64,000 nucleotides of DNA from Cryptomeria japonica (taxonomy: Eukaryota; Streptophyta; Pinopsida; Cupressales; Cupressaceae), in contig NC_081411.1 of NCBI RefSeq assembly GCF_030272615.1, positions 825,646,397-825,710,396 of the forward strand. Reading direction: 5' to 3'. This document shows, one piece after another, positions 12,490 to 24,878 of this stretch (the stretch's first letter is position 1; every line of letters starts with the position of its first letter). Below the pieces are notes generated by a model. That model ran no database searches. It was not told the DNA's origin and saw only the letters and a list, made by a program, of their open reading frames with translations. The translations under genes were made by a program, and so were the position numbers.

Positions 12490-15199
12490 AACTCTTCTTT
12501 TTACTCATCCATGAGACCAGTCTACCACTGAGGAAGAATGCACCATCGGTTGTGCTCTTTCGATCATCTACATTACCAGCCCAATCAGCATCTGTGAATA
12601 CTTTTAGGTTGAAATCATTATTATATGGATATCATAACCCATAGTCAATAGTTCCCTTCAGATATCTAAGAATCCGCTTGACTGCTACCAAGTGGGATTC
12701 TTTAGGGCTTTTCTGAAACCGAGCGGTAATACCCACTGCATGTGCAATGTCTAGTCTGCTATGCACTACATAATGCAACTTACCAATCATTGATTGGTAC
12801 TCCTTCTCATTTACCACCGCTGAGTCATCTTCTTTCAATAGCTTACAACTGGTCACCATTGGTGTACCAATCGGTTTACTATCTTCCATGCCAAAGGTCT
12901 TCAACACCTCTTTGACATACTTGGACTGAGTAATAAAGATTCCATCTTTCATTTGTTGAATCTGTAGTCCAATGAAGAACTTAATCTCCCCTATGAGTGA
13001 CATTTCAAACTCCTTTTTCATCTCATCAGCAAATTCATGACTCATCTTGTCATCACCTCTAAAGATGATGTCATCAACAAATACTTCACATATTAGAATC
13101 TAATCTCCTTTTGATTTCAAGTAGATATTACTATCTTCACTTGTTCTTTCAAATCCAATCTTCACAAGATGGGAGTGCAAGCATTCATACCATGCTCTAG
13201 GTGCGTGCTTCAATCCATACAAGGCTTTATGTAGCCTACACACTATGTCACTATCTTCTGATAGGGAAAACCCATCCGGTTTCTCTATATACACCTCCTC
13301 TTCAAGTATTTTGTGTGGGAATGCAGATTTTACATCCATTTGGTATACATTGAATCCTTTAAAAGTTGCATATGCAAGAAGCATACGAACTCCTTCCAAT
13401 CTGGCTACTGGGGCAAAGGTTTCTCCATAGTCTTCTCCTTCTTCTTGAGCATATCCTTTACATACTAGTCTAGCTTTGTTCCTTACCATTGTACCATCCT
13501 CATTCAACTTGTTTCTGAAAACCCATTTGGTACCAATGACATTTTTATGCTCTGGTCTGGGTACCAAAGACCATGTACCATTCTTCTCTATCTGGTCAAG
13601 TTCCTCCTCCATTGCCTTGATCTAGTCTTCATCTTTATGTGCCTCTTTGAATGATTTAGGCTCAAATTCAGAGATCATACAAGAATTTTCTCTGACCTTT
13701 CTTCTTGTAAGAATTCTTGCATCCTTATCTCCTATGATCTTCTTTGGATCATGATTCAATTTGACATATCGATGAATGCTCTTGACTGATTCCTCCTGCT
13801 TTTCTTCTTCATCCTCATCTTCATTAGCATCAGCATCTACTAGTGTGGGAACACTGTTACTAGTACTTGGCTGATTAGCAACTGGTTCCCAGAAGGTTAT
13901 TACCGGTTCATCTCTAACTTGCTTACTATCGGTTTCCTCAGGTTTTCCAGAGTTTTCATCAACTCTAACATTGATGCTTTCAACAATTCTCTGAGTCCTA
14001 TTGTTGAAACATTTGAGAGCTTTGCTCTTGGTGGAATATCCTAGGAATATTCCTTCATCACATTTTGCATCGAACTTGCTCTGATGTTCACTCCTCTTGA
14101 TATAACATTTGCTACCAAACATTCTAAAGTATCTTATCACTAGTGTCTTACCGGTCTAGTACTCATAAGGAGTCTTATCCTTTCCTTTCTTGATGAGTAC
14201 CCAGTTCATTGTGTATATTGCAATGCTCACCGCTTCTCTCCAAAAGGTGTGAGCAAATTTTCCTTGGATCAACATGGTTCTAGCTGCTTCAACCACAGTC
14301 TGGTTGTTTCTTTCTGCTAAGCCATTCTATTGTGGAGTCTGGGGGGTAGACAGTTGCCTCTTGATGCCATTCTCTTCACAATATTTGTTGAATTCACCGG
14401 AAGTGAATTCCTCTCCTTGATCAGTTCTAAGGCATTTGATTCTTCTACCACTTTCCTTTTCTACCAATGCTCTGAAAGCTTTGAACTTTCCAAAGGCTTC
14501 AGACTTGTCCTTCAAGAATGTGACCCACATCATTCTTGATTAATCATCAATAAGAATCATAAAATACCTATCTCCCTACACACTCCTAGTTTTCATAGGA
14601 CCACACAAATTAGTATGCATAAGATCAAGTAAATTGTCTGTTGTGAAAGATTTACCTTTAAAAGTTGAGGAAGACATTTTCCCCAGTTGACATTCTCTAC
14701 ACAAAAGATTTTTTGGTTTGCTCAGCACTGGCAATCCTCTAACTACCTTGGTCTTACTGGCCTTCACAATGTTATCAAATTTTACATGGCAGAGTCTCCT
14801 ATGCCATATCCAGCTATCATCAAATTTAGCCATAAGACATGTACTTATATTTGCATTCAGCTGAAATAGGTTACCTTTGGTCTGCATACTGGTGGCCATC
14901 AATTCACCATTCTTTCCTTTGATTTTGCACACTCCATTTTTGAATTCCAGAGTGAGTCCACTGTTATTCAGCTGGGCAACACTCAATAGATTATCTCTGA
15001 GACCATCCACCCAATACACATTGTCAGCACTGCTCTTTCCATTCAGAGAGATGGACCCTCTTCCTTTAACCATACGTGGTGCATCATTACCAAAATGAAC
15101 CACACCACCATCATATTCTTCCAAAGATAGAAACTTGCTCCAGTCACTAGTCATATGGTGAGAACAGCCACTATAAATAATCCACTCATTCTGACACAT
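12490..15199 (-). pseudogene. Pol of copia B: protease, integrase, reverse transcriptase, start of RNase H
   Basis: A single minus-strand frame from 15199. Protease reads YSGCSHHMTS, so the catalytic Asp is Tyr (codon near 15173-15175). Integrase has the HRRLCHVKF...CRECQLGK zinc part, then MHTNLCGP where the first catalytic Asp is Asn, and RTDQGEEF with the second Asp kept. Reverse transcriptase runs from about 13612 with YQMDVKSAF and FVDD near 13065. RNase H begins about 12600 with DADWAG and is cut by element A at 12489. In-frame stops are at about 14576, 14327, 14155, 13620, 13100 and 12632. No frameshift occurs within this stretch. Confidence 0.9.
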
Positions 15200-16185
15200 C
15201 TTCCTTTACTGCAACAAACACAATATCTTCATTCTCTTCATCTTCTAATTCCTCATCTTTGACACCTTCATCAACTGCAACAAAACAGTTTCTCTGGTTT
15301 CCTCCTTTGAATTTCTTGAACCTCTCTGGTTTGTCCTTATTGTCACCATTAGGATAGTTTATAGCAATATGTCGTATCCGATTACAAGAAAAGCATTTCA
15401 AAAGGAAGCTTACCTCTATATTTACCGGTTCCTTTAGGAAGTTTCCTAGCAAGAAGAGCTTCAAATTCCATCAAGATCTCCTCATCATCCATTTCTCTGC
15501 TCTGTCTTGGTTCACCACTGGTGCACGCTTCTTTTCCTTTTCTGGATGGTATAGCAGAAGCTTTAAAAGTTGATTCAATCTTTTGAACACTGCCATCAAA
15601 ACTATTTAGCTCATAGGCTGTCAACTTTGCAATGATGGAGTCTAGGGATACCTTAGTCTTGTCTATTGATCTCAACTCCTAAATAGCAACAACCCTTATT
15701 GCATAGACCAGTAATAAGGATCTCACAACTTTGCTTACCACGGTGGAATCTTCCATTTTACTGCCTCCACTCTTGATATCTCCAACAATAGTTTTGATTC
15801 TTATTCCATACTGTTGAATGGTCTCACCTTCAACCATCCACATGTCTTCAAACTTCCCTCTAAGGCTTTCTTCCTTAGCTTGTTTTGCATGCTCATCACC
15901 ACCATAGATATTCTCAAGTGTGTCCCATACTTCTTTGGGATTATCTTTATCCTGGACATCAATAAACTCAATGTCAGATAAGTTGTTGATTAGGGCTTCC
16001 ATGACTTGCCCATTCTCCTGTATTTCTCTCTTTTGATCATCGGTGAGAGTGCCAATAGGAATAACAAAAAAATTCTCAACATAGCTCCAGTGTTGAGCAC
16101 CCATGCTTCTAATGTAAATCTTCATTATGTCCTTCCAAATTTTGAAGTTATCTCTGTTGAACTTTGGACCTTCTCTCTTCATCAT
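15186..16185 (-). pseudogene. Gag of copia B
   Basis: It opens at ATG 16185 (MMKREGPKFNRDNFKIW), a copia gag N terminus, and proceeds through the helical UBN2-like capsid region (ESLRGKFEDMWMVEGE, IVGDIKSGG) to a knuckle CFSCNRIRHIAINY, again with Tyr at the fourth ligand position and Arg before His. There is a TAG at 15679-15681. A frameshift near 15405 precedes the knuckle and a second near 15190 precedes the protease. The acidic tail is EDEENEDIVFVAVKED. Confidence 0.88.
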
Positions 16186-16242
16186 TACAATAGGATCTTT
16201 CCCTCAAGTTGTTAAGCTTACAACACAAAGGACCTGGAGGAT

Positions 16243-16254
16243 GCTCTGATATCA
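16243..16254 (-). other. Primer binding site, copia B
   Basis: The plus strand reads GCTCTGATATCA, two bases from the 5' LTR. The minus strand is TGATATCAGAGC, one change from the standard tRNA-iMet complement TGGTATCAGAGC. Confidence 0.88.
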
Positions 16255-16256
16255 AT

Positions 16257-17835
16257 TGATAACTCAATGATGAACAATAAGTACTAAACCGGTACTGAGA
16301 GGGGGGGGGCAAATTAGTATAGTCACAAAAACTTTTCCCGAACCGGTTTGACTGCAAACACTGTAAATGTCTGACAGACAGTAACACTGGTTTGAAATAG
16401 AGTGCAATCGGTAAAGCTAAGAATAACTGTGACAAGCATTAACCGGTTGATCACTTAGCTTTCCACTCAACTTAATACTACATTTCCATTTCACCCTAAT
16501 GTGTAAGTAGGTAATCTATCATCAGAAATATAATAACAGCTAGCTTAGCATGTTTTACCTTCAGACACAAATCACTTAAATCATCACATGAAAAATACTA
16601 CACATGACACACATATTTTTCATGTGGAAACCCAACTAGGAAAAACCACGGTGGGGATGAATACCCACAAGCTGCTTTTGAACTCTTTAGAAGTTCACTC
16701 TGTTAGGAGCCTATTCCAGTTAAAGAATATTACAACAGGTTCTGCTAGGAACCGATCCTATTAGGGATCACCCAGTTAAGGGATGGCTAAATACCCGGTT
16801 AAGGGTTAAACCCTGTTAGAGGTTACCTTGTTAGAGGATCTCAAGAACTTAATTAGTTTGAGTCACCTTGTTAAAGGATTTACAGCAAGCTGATTAAAGC
16901 TACCCGGTTAAGGGATTTTCCAACTGTTGAAGTGGTTAAAGATCAACAAGTATTACAATGATTTGATAATAGCACTCAATGCCTAATGCAGATCTGCTTA
17001 AGCTCCTTCCTTCTACACACACACAATATAGGAATCAAACCTCTTATCTCATCTGGTCTGGCAAGAATCACATACCTTTTCACTTAGATACACACACACC
17101 ATTTGCCAACAACCTCAGAAAGAAACACAACATCGACCTTATAGGAAATAGATAGGTCAGTGTCATAAACCCTAAACCCTAAACATTTAGGTTAAGCAAT
17201 TCAGGCGATTCAATCCTGGCCATTGAACACTTTGCATTTGAATACAAAAGTCTTGAACATATCTCAAGACATTCTCCATCGTTCATTCTTCACCGTTTTC
17301 ATGGCGGCTTGTAACCCATCACACGTTCTCCACCGTTTATAGGGACTTCACACATTCCTGAGGTAGATAGGATCAATCTCCTTCATGCAAGATCCTTTAC
17401 GCGCTCAAGCTGACATGGCAACATGATCGGATCTTCATTACAATGCTAACTCATCACACAATATCATCGGTTGAGTCACACAGGCTTGGAATACTTCAAC
17501 CGGAAACCCTTAAGCTAAGACTACCAACCAGTAGTCATATCATGTTCAGTCCTCATAGAGAACATTCCATATGTCGGTTCACATTTCATCATACCAGTTC
17601 TCTTGGAAAAACATACCACTTCACCTATTGCTCAATATACCAATTTATATCACTATACCAGTTCACTTTGCCAACTATTTGGCTTCAATATACCTGTTCA
17701 CTTCTTTGCACATATATCGGTTCACCACATTGACTAGTTCACATTTCAGCATATTGTCGGTTCACTCTTCAATCATATTGACATCAATGACAACATAATA
17801 TCATCATGTCAACATACTCAGCACAAATTCCAACA
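16257..17835 (-). repeat. 5' LTR of copia B
   Basis: It pairs with 2834-4394. It begins TGATAACTC beside the primer site and ends TTCCAACA before the duplication CCTTC. A TATAAAC-like promoter element reads on the minus strand near 17335. The usual hairpin motif is near 16625-16655. It contains a short insertion near 17725 compared with the 3' LTR. Confidence 0.9.
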
Positions 17836-17840
17836 CCTTC

Positions 17841-18537
17841 ATTACCACCACCATGATGACTTGACCTATATACATCCTTTCCTTTTCTTACTGGTGCATT
17901 AGATACAGATGCTTGGAAAGAAGATTCTTCTTTAGGTACACTATAATCAAAGCTATTCAACTCAAAATTAGTAAGCTTGCCTATCAAAGAATCAACTGTA
18001 ACTTTATCTTTGCTAACTGACCTCAATTCCCGGATAGCAGATACTCTAATAGCATAAGCAGGCAATAAAGTTCTAAGCATTTTACTCACAATTGTGTCTT
18101 CTACAATGGTTCCACCAGCACATTTGATTCCTCCAACTACCTCTTTTATCCTTTGTCTGTACTGGGTGATGTTCTCACCTTCCATCATCTTCATGTCATC
18201 AAACTTGCCTCTTAAGCTTTTTTTCCTTAGCTTTTCGCATATGCTCATCTCCATCATAAATTAAATTTAACTTCTCCTAGACTTCATAAGTTGTTTCAAG
18301 ACCATGGACATCAATATACTCATAATCAAAAAGTGTACTTACAATGGCTTCTAATGCTTGAATATTCTCCTACTACTCCTTAAGTTGATCTAGAGTCAGA
18401 GTACCAGTAGGAGTTGTGTACTTATTTTCAACATGCAACCAGAACTATGCCCCCATTCCTTTGATGTAGATCTTCATTTTGCCACTCCATATTTTGTAGT
18501 TGTCCTTTGTGAACTTAGGACCCTCCTTCTTCATCAT
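17841..18537 (-). pseudogene. Gag of copia C, N-terminal part
   Basis: ATG at 18537 starts MMKKEGPKFTKDNYKIW, very like the gag of B. In-frame stops fall between 18280 and 18460, and a frameshift near 18220 (T run) leads into the long frame KKSLRGKFDDMKMMEGE...LLPAYAIRV that ends at the B insertion (duplication CCTTC at 17836-17840). Gag continues at 2833 on the other side of B with FEALLEKRLPRG and the zinc knuckle. It is decayed and non-functional. Confidence 0.85.
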
Positions 18538-18587
18538 CTTGGATCTTTACCTCAAGCAGTTAAGCTTCTGCACAAAGAGGACCTAAT

Positions 18588-18599
18588 GCTTTGATACCA
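18588..18599 (-). other. Primer binding site, copia C
   Basis: The plus strand reads GCTTTGATACCA, two bases from the LTR. It is the complement of TGGTATCAAAGC, a one-base variant of the tRNA-iMet site. Confidence 0.85.
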
Positions 18600-18601
18600 A
18601 T

Positions 18602-19968
18602 TGTTATTATCAAGATCTGGTAACTATTAAGAGGGGGGGTGAATCAGTAGTTAAACAATTTCAAAAACACTTCAAAAACCAATACCAATAACTATTCAAA
18701 CAGTCCTTTAAACTGATTTATCAACCACTCACATTAGTGTTCATCAATATGCATATAAAGTAAAGATACCAAATCCACACATGAATAATGCAATCGCCAT
18801 ATGAACACGAAGATTTTTCACGTGGAAACCCAAATGGGAAAAACAACAGTGGGAATTAGCACCCACAAAATATTTGCACTCTTTTAGAATGTGCCTGGTT
18901 AAGAGCAGACCCTGTTAGGAGTCACCCGGTCAAGGGTTTCACCCTAGCTCTATTAGGAGCTCTACCTTGTTAGGAGTAACCTTGCTAGAGTATTTTAAAC
19001 TCAAGTTAATGAGCCACCCGGTGAAGGGATTTACAAATAAGACCTGTTAATGTCTACCCAATGATGAGATTTCAATCTGCTGCAACTGTTAGGGAACAAC
19101 AGGGCAAATGATTTGATCACATCACTTCATTTCTTGTTAGTATAGATCCTTTTCAGCTCAACTCTGCTTCACACATGCAGACACTTCAATCTGGATCGAC
19201 AACACACTCTTCTCAAAACCACCGACACTAAAACCCTTCTCAAACTAGCCCTAAATACATTTTCAAGTTAGGGTGGCTACAAGCCCAAATTACATCAAAA
19301 ATATTACATTATAGATAATTACAAATCATTACAATAAATTTCAAAACAATTTCCATAGTTGAATGATCATCGCACATCGATTTGATAAGCAATCAAACCC
19401 TTGTCACATTCTACTAAACACTTCATTATTTCCAAGAAATTTGATCCTTGTACATGCTCAATCATCATCTTATCATTACACACAGATTCTGACATGTCAT
19501 CATAAAGTTATGAACATGATAAGATCCACCGCCAAACCATAAATCATTACCGGTCAAAGATCTATCACCAATATGCATTCTTCATTGAGTTCATTATAGT
19601 CAATCATAACTCTCTCAATATATCAGATTTGTTGATGCAGTCTCAATCAAAGACTCATGCCAATATCATAAATATATGTTCCAAACCACAATACCTAACT
19701 CTTCACCAGTCATCCATACCAATCTTTTGATCATTGCATTGTTCCTACTTACCTTGTCAACCAGTTCCACTAGTTTCACTATCGGTTAGCCTATATCGAT
19801 AGGTCTAGAAGAATTAGATGACTCAACAAACATGGTTTTCATCAATTACAACACAAATAAAGTCATCAAACAACTTAACATCATCACCATCAACAATCTC
19901 CTTCTTGATATCATATCAACTTTAATGTTCATCTTCTCATCATTAGTTATGTCAACAATATGCCAACA
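18602..19968 (-). repeat. 5' LTR of copia C
   Basis: It starts TGTTATTATC beside the primer site and ends TATGCCAACA. It carries the GAGGGGGGGTGAATCAG tract near 18632 and the ACGTGGAAACCCAAATGGG hairpin region near 18818. The partner 3' LTR is off the left edge, so its target duplication cannot be checked. The five bases after it are CATCT. Confidence 0.82.
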
Positions 19969-21625
19969 CATCTGACTTATTGTGTAGACCCTTTGCAAAT
20001 CAAAAGACTCCTCCTACTTTCACATAGAACTTATATGAAATATTTCTTCTCACAACTAAGCATAGACTTACATATTCAACTCATCATTTTCCATATAGGC
20101 ACCAGTGAGTGCATTGAATCATGAAACAGACCCAACATATCTTGAAATAGTGTTGGTGTGGATGGCATTGATCACTGCATAATTTTTTATATTCATATTT
20201 TTGTATAACACCCCACTATTCCTTCGTAGCATTTGAAATCCTTCTCTAAATTACATCATGTTTGCAGGGGACATCATCGACATGACCTTTGTGAGAGAAA
20301 TTCAAAGAAAGTACTCATTCAGCTTTGTCTATACAACCCTTTCTATGCAATTTTTACGTTCTCTCATGAACCAAGCTTATAACGGTGTATTGTATCCATT
20401 TGTAACAAGGAAAATACATCCCCATGATCATCACAAATCCATTATTTCCAACATTACACATTTTGCAAGCTTTTCTCTTGGTTGCCTTAGTTTGTTGCAT
20501 CCTAAATCTCAATTTTACTTTGCCCTAATTCCTCCCTTTTCCTTCTACACTAGTATTTCTTTATCTCATTGTACCCTAAATTTTCATGTTCATCTTCCAT
20601 TTTTTGTGGTGGAGGCGTCCCCCACTAGTCCACACTCTTTTCTTGGGTACTTTGAGAGTCATGTAGGGTGGCAGGGAGAGCTTTCCCCTCCCCCGCTATC
20701 ATATGCCTTCATTTGCTCTGTTTTGGGAGATTTGTGGGGTAAAAGATTTAAAAGACTTTAAAAATATCTTTGTCTTCAATTTTTATTATGCCCCTCATGG
20801 GCCTTATAAATTTCCCATTCATTCATCTTATCTTTCATGGGACATTAGAAGGATTTCATTTTATTCTTTTTCTATGTTTGTTAGGAGCCTGCCACATTAG
20901 GAGTAATTAAATCACTTTCAAAATGATTTAAATAAATCTCTACTTTTAAACCATTAAAATTATTTCAATGCCTTTTACTAATAGCCTATTTTTTTTATTA
21001 AATCATTTTGAAATGATTTAATTAATTCCTCATTTCACACTACCATGCATTTAAATCATTTAAGTGATTTGAACACTTTCACCTATAATTTACATTGCTT
21101 TTACCAAAATGATTTCATATGTAATATTATTTAAATCAAAATTATTTAAATAATATATATTTCTTCAAATAAGCATTCATTGGTTCCACTGAGTCACAAT
21201 TTTAGTCGAGTCCCTAGTCGGCGCAGCTAAAAAAATTATTTCTGCACAACTGACCCTGGGAAGTGCTCTGATACCTCAATTAAACACATTTTGAATTTAA
21301 AAAATTGAGCAAGTGATCATTTAATTTTAACATTTGATACCTCTTAACCTTGATCAAAACAACTTGAGTAGCCTCCAGAACTAATTTCAAAAACTAACCA
21401 AATCACCTCCCCAAGTTTTGAAAGTTGACACACTTTAAGAATGTCATACAGGGATTTTGGAACATCAAATGGATGGTCATTATGATGCTCAAGGTGAAAT
21501 ATTTTAATCCTCGGAGTTGACTACTCAAATTTTTCTAAAAGTACACTTTTAAAATTATTCTAAAACCCATTCAATAACTGCTTTGAAAAAATATTAAAAT
21601 TTGGTTTTAAAACCTGCCACTTGGT
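19969..21625. other. AT-rich flank without a convincing gene
   Basis: No protein family is recognisable. The longest open frame (20258-20761 plus) has no domain and looks fortuitous. A TGTATAACACCCCAC word at about 20202 resembles the start of some gypsy-type LTRs. At about 21258-21270 the plus strand reads GTGCTCTGATACC, which on the minus strand is a near-perfect GGTATCAGAGCAC primer site followed leftwards by a TTCCCAGGGTCA-type leader. That suggests remains of a minus-strand LTR element, but neither LTR boundary could be established. Confidence 0.45.
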
Positions 21626-22601
21626 TTTTGGAATCCAAAAACACTGGGAGGGGGGGTGAATCGGTGTTCTACCAGTAAATGAATTTTTGAAGTTAAATCT
21701 TATGAACCGATTAACAGTAAATAAAATTAAAGTGCATAAACCAAATAACACATAAAGAAGCACAACCATAACACCAATATTTCTAAGTGGAAACCCCTGC
21801 AAAGGGAAAAACCATGGTGGAGCTGATACCCACAATATCTATATACTTGATCAAGGTATACAAATATTACATAGAGGGGATTGCACATGCAATCAGGCCA
21901 ACTTCCTAGAGCTCACTGCTCAAACATAAGTCTCACTGACCTACACAACATTACACAATGATTACAAATAAAAATGGACTTACAGATTGCATCTGAACAT
22001 GCAGGGTAAGTTCCGGTTTATGCTCTGTCAACCCTCTATGAACCATTTTATAGATAATTTGTCCTGCCATGTTCTGCTACTGGTTGAGACCGTGCACATG
22101 AAATTGTGCACTAAAGCTTCCTCTTGTTGACCAAATCACATACCATTAATCTCTGGCTGATTCACAACCAAAATTGTATCACCATCATCATCAAATCCAT
22201 TGCTAAAAGATCTCCCTTAAATACCCTTTATCTTTTCACCATGTCGGCCTTAATGAAGAAAATAAACTTGTCAGTTGTCGGATCACAAGGTATATCATGC
22301 ATAATCCTGATGACCATGTCGGCCTTCACACGCTATCATAAATTCTTTCAAATATGTTACCAAGGTCCCAAAATATCTTAACCGGGTCCTAAACTTAACC
22401 AGGTTCCAAATTACATGTTATCGGTACCAAGACTAACCGGGTAATAAAAATAAGGCATAGTGTATATATCGGTTGACCCAATCAATGCAAAATGATAAGA
22501 CAATGAATCCTGGTGAGAATTATCAACACATGGAGATGAGTTTCCATCAATGACAACCCTAAATACAATTTACCTTATCGGTTGAGTGTTAATTACCAAC
22601 A
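21626..22601 (-). repeat. 3' LTR of element F
   Basis: It runs from TTTTGGAATCC to TTACCAACA. It shares the GGGAGGGGGGGTGAATC tract (21645), the GTGGAAACCCCTGCAAAGGGAAAAACC hairpin region (about 21788) and body sequence with 61277-62252. Both copies are 976 bp by my boundaries. Confidence 0.88.
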
Positions 22602-22683
22602 ATCTCCCCCTTTGGCATTGTTGGTGACACTCATGTGAAAAATGATACCATCACTGAATCTGCTCCCCCTGACCTGTACGTTC
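22602..22683 (-). other. Polypurine tract and 3' leader of F
   Basis: ATCTCCCCCTTTGGCATTG follows the LTR, the same tract as in the copia elements, read on the minus strand. A second C-run (TGCTCCCCCTGACC) lies at 22661. The region stops at the E insertion (duplication CGTTC, 22679-22683 and 29370-29374). Confidence 0.85.
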
Positions 22684-23748
22684 TGTTGGTATTTTGGTAT
22701 GGTTTTGTCATTGATGTCAACACCTACTAAACACTTATCAACTCTGGCACTTTGGAGAATTGGCAACATTCACCGGCAAGCAAGTGACTCATGCATAGTC
22801 ACCAGTATCTGGTATACCGGCAAGATATATTGATCATCGGCACTTGGAATGATATGGAAAACACTTGGTTATGTCGAAGACATTGTGTGGACACTTTGTC
22901 TTGGAGTTTTGTTTATTGGTACATTAGCATTTGCATATTTGTTGTTACCGGCAAATAGGTCCAGGTTACACCGGTAGGTTTGTCTTTTCCAGATCAGCAT
23001 GGCATGCTATGGAGATGACTTATTATTGTTGTAAATGCATTAAGCCGCCATATTGAAGCGGTTATTGCATCGGGTATTAATTGATATGTAAATTAATTTT
23101 ATTGTAATATCTTGTAGAGCCGACCTACTAAAATTGGTCTTAGGGTATGGTATAAATATAAGATCTTATTTGTAAGATCAAGAGTGGAATGCGAAAAAGG
23201 ATTGTGTGAAGGTATATGCGAGAATAAGCAGAGCTATACACGCAAACATCATTTGAAGATAGAAGGAAGTTTTTTCTTGAAGACAATCAGAACTACACTG
23301 GTACTGAATCTAGCATATGAAGAGGCAAATTTTAGCAGTACATTCTTATTGGATTTAACCATCCAATTGTAGTCAGTGTGACTCCCATTTTGTGATTGAG
23401 CAATGAGCTCTAAGCACTTGGCCTTTCTGCATGTGCAGACCCCATTTATGTATACTTACTATCTGCAGTAGTAGCATCTGATTGTGGGTAAGGTTTCCCA
23501 CCGTGGGTTTCCCCTTATAGGGTTTCCACGTACTAATATTGGTGTTATGTGTTGTGGATGACTTTGTCTTTATGTTTCATGCACTAATCCTTACCGGTAT
23601 AGCAATTAACTGTTAAAACTATCTATCAGCATATTGAACTGATTTACCAATATTAAGCATTAAGTTGGTTAAGTTGTTTTTGGTTTGAATTTATTTGACA
23701 ACTGATTCACCCCCCCCCCCCCCTCTCAGTTGTCTCTGAGACCTAGCA
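22684..23748 (+). repeat. 5' LTR of copia E
   Basis: TGTTGGTATT to ACCTAGCA, 1065 bp. It contains the hairpin motif CCCACCGTGGGTTTCCCC...GGGTTTCCACG near 23495-23532. A run of about 14 C at 23710 is flanked by ACAACTG and CAGTTGT, which can pair across it. Confidence 0.93.
23151..23160 (+). promoter_or_regulatory. Probable TATA box in E 5' LTR
   Basis: TATAAATATA stands mid-LTR and is conserved at the same place in the 3' LTR (28775-28782 core). Transcription would start roughly 25-35 bases downstream, defining the U3/R border. The start is inferred, not seen. Confidence 0.65.
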
Positions 23749-23750
23749 AT

Positions 23751-23762
23751 TGGTATCAGATC
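23751..23762 (+). other. Primer binding site, copia E
   Basis: TGGTATCAGATC two bases after the LTR matches the tRNA-iMet complement at ten of twelve positions. Confidence 0.87.
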
Positions 23763-23804
23763 CTAGTCCTCTTTTGCAAAAGTTTAATAGCTTGAGGAGA
23801 TCCA

Positions 23805-24878
23805 ATGTCTACTAACTATTTCAGGAAGGACAGTCCTAAAATTGATGGAACCAACTATGGCATATGGAAAATTAGAATGGAGACACATCTAAATTGCATT
23901 GGAAAGGACATCTAGGATGTTACAAAGAATGGTTATATTGTTCCTACTCAAAGTCAGCCCAATCCACCCAACTTGACTAAAGATGAGGAAAATGATTGCA
24001 AAGCAAGAGAAGCACTTTTGAGCACATTATCTGATCAACAAATCATGGGACTATCAGATAGGTCTACTACTAAAGCTATTTGGGATCATTTGGAAACACT
24101 GAATGAAGGAGATTCTAGAGTCAAAATTGCAAAACTTGAAAGCTTTTGGGTCAGGTATGAACATCTGAAAATGGAAGAAGATGAAAGGATTTATGATTTT
24201 ATGGAAAGAGTAAATGAGATTGTTTTGGGTATTAAATGTTGTGGAGAAACCTTAAATGAGGATGAAATTGTTTCAAAAGTTTTAAGAGGATTGCCACCGA
24301 CATATAAAATGAAAGTCACTGCTATAAATGAGTTAAGAACAATGCCTAATACATCAGTAACTACGGATACATTGATTGGGAAACTTTCAGCTTTTGAAAT
24401 TGAATAATTTGGTCTTGTTGCTATTATAAAGATAGATTTGGCCTTTAAAGAATCAACATCATCTACTCCATCATTTGACAAATCTGATTGGAAAGCCTTT
24501 TATGCAAGAGAACTTGAAGAAAGCAGGAAAGAAAATGAAGAACTTGAAGCACTATTCGCAAGGAAAATGCCTAAAGGTCTAGTTGGAAGTAAGTATGAAG
24601 GTAAAGCACCCTTTAAATGTTTTAATTGTAATAAGATTGGTCATATGGCTTCAAGATGCTCTGATAGACATGCTAGACTAAGAGAAGAAGCTAGAAGAAC
24701 ATACAAGCCTAACCCTGAATATCAGAGATACATATTTAAGAAGAATAAAGACAAATCTTGTTACATTGTTGATGAAGGTGTGACTGATGATTCTGATGAG
24801 GATCTGGCAGACAATGGATGGGTTTTTGTTTCTATAACAGAAGATCAACCGGCACCTACCGCTCAACCGGTAGAATAG
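23805..24878 (+). pseudogene. Gag of copia E
   Basis: From ATG 23805 one frame runs through the copia gag: N terminus with IDGTNYGIWKIRMETHL, capsid helices (DHLETLNEGDSRVKIAKLES, ERVNEIVLGIKCCGE), a charged linker, then a canonical CCHC knuckle CFNCNKIGHMASRC near 24618-24660. It is the only copia knuckle in the window with all four ligands. In-frame stops are TAG 23913-23915, TAA 24405-24407 and TAG 24876-24878, with no frameshift. The family role is RNA packaging in the cytoplasmic particle. Confidence 0.9.

Larger units (their letters stand above)
2834..17835 (-). mobile_element. Copia retrotransposon B, nested in C and split by A
   Basis: A minus-strand element with LTRs 2834-4394 and 16257-17835, a primer site at 16243-16254 and a purine tract beside the left LTR. 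A perfect target duplication CCTTC lies at 2829-2833 and 17836-17840, inside the gag of element C, and joining those two sites restores a plausible C gag. B's own RNase H is interrupted by element A between 4931 and 12485. B is therefore younger than C and older than A. Its proteins carry nonsense codons, frameshifts and changed catalytic residues, so it is dead. Confidence 0.93.

Noticed and set aside
20258-20761. 167-codon plus-strand frame as a host gene
   Set aside because: No recognisable domain, unusual residue composition, no splice or neighbour support, and it lies in repeat-rich flank.
23705-23725. Runs of 7-14 C/G in LTRs as sequencing error
   Set aside because: The tract recurs at the equivalent place in all copia-type LTRs here and is a known style of plant copia LTR. 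Only its exact length is doubtful.
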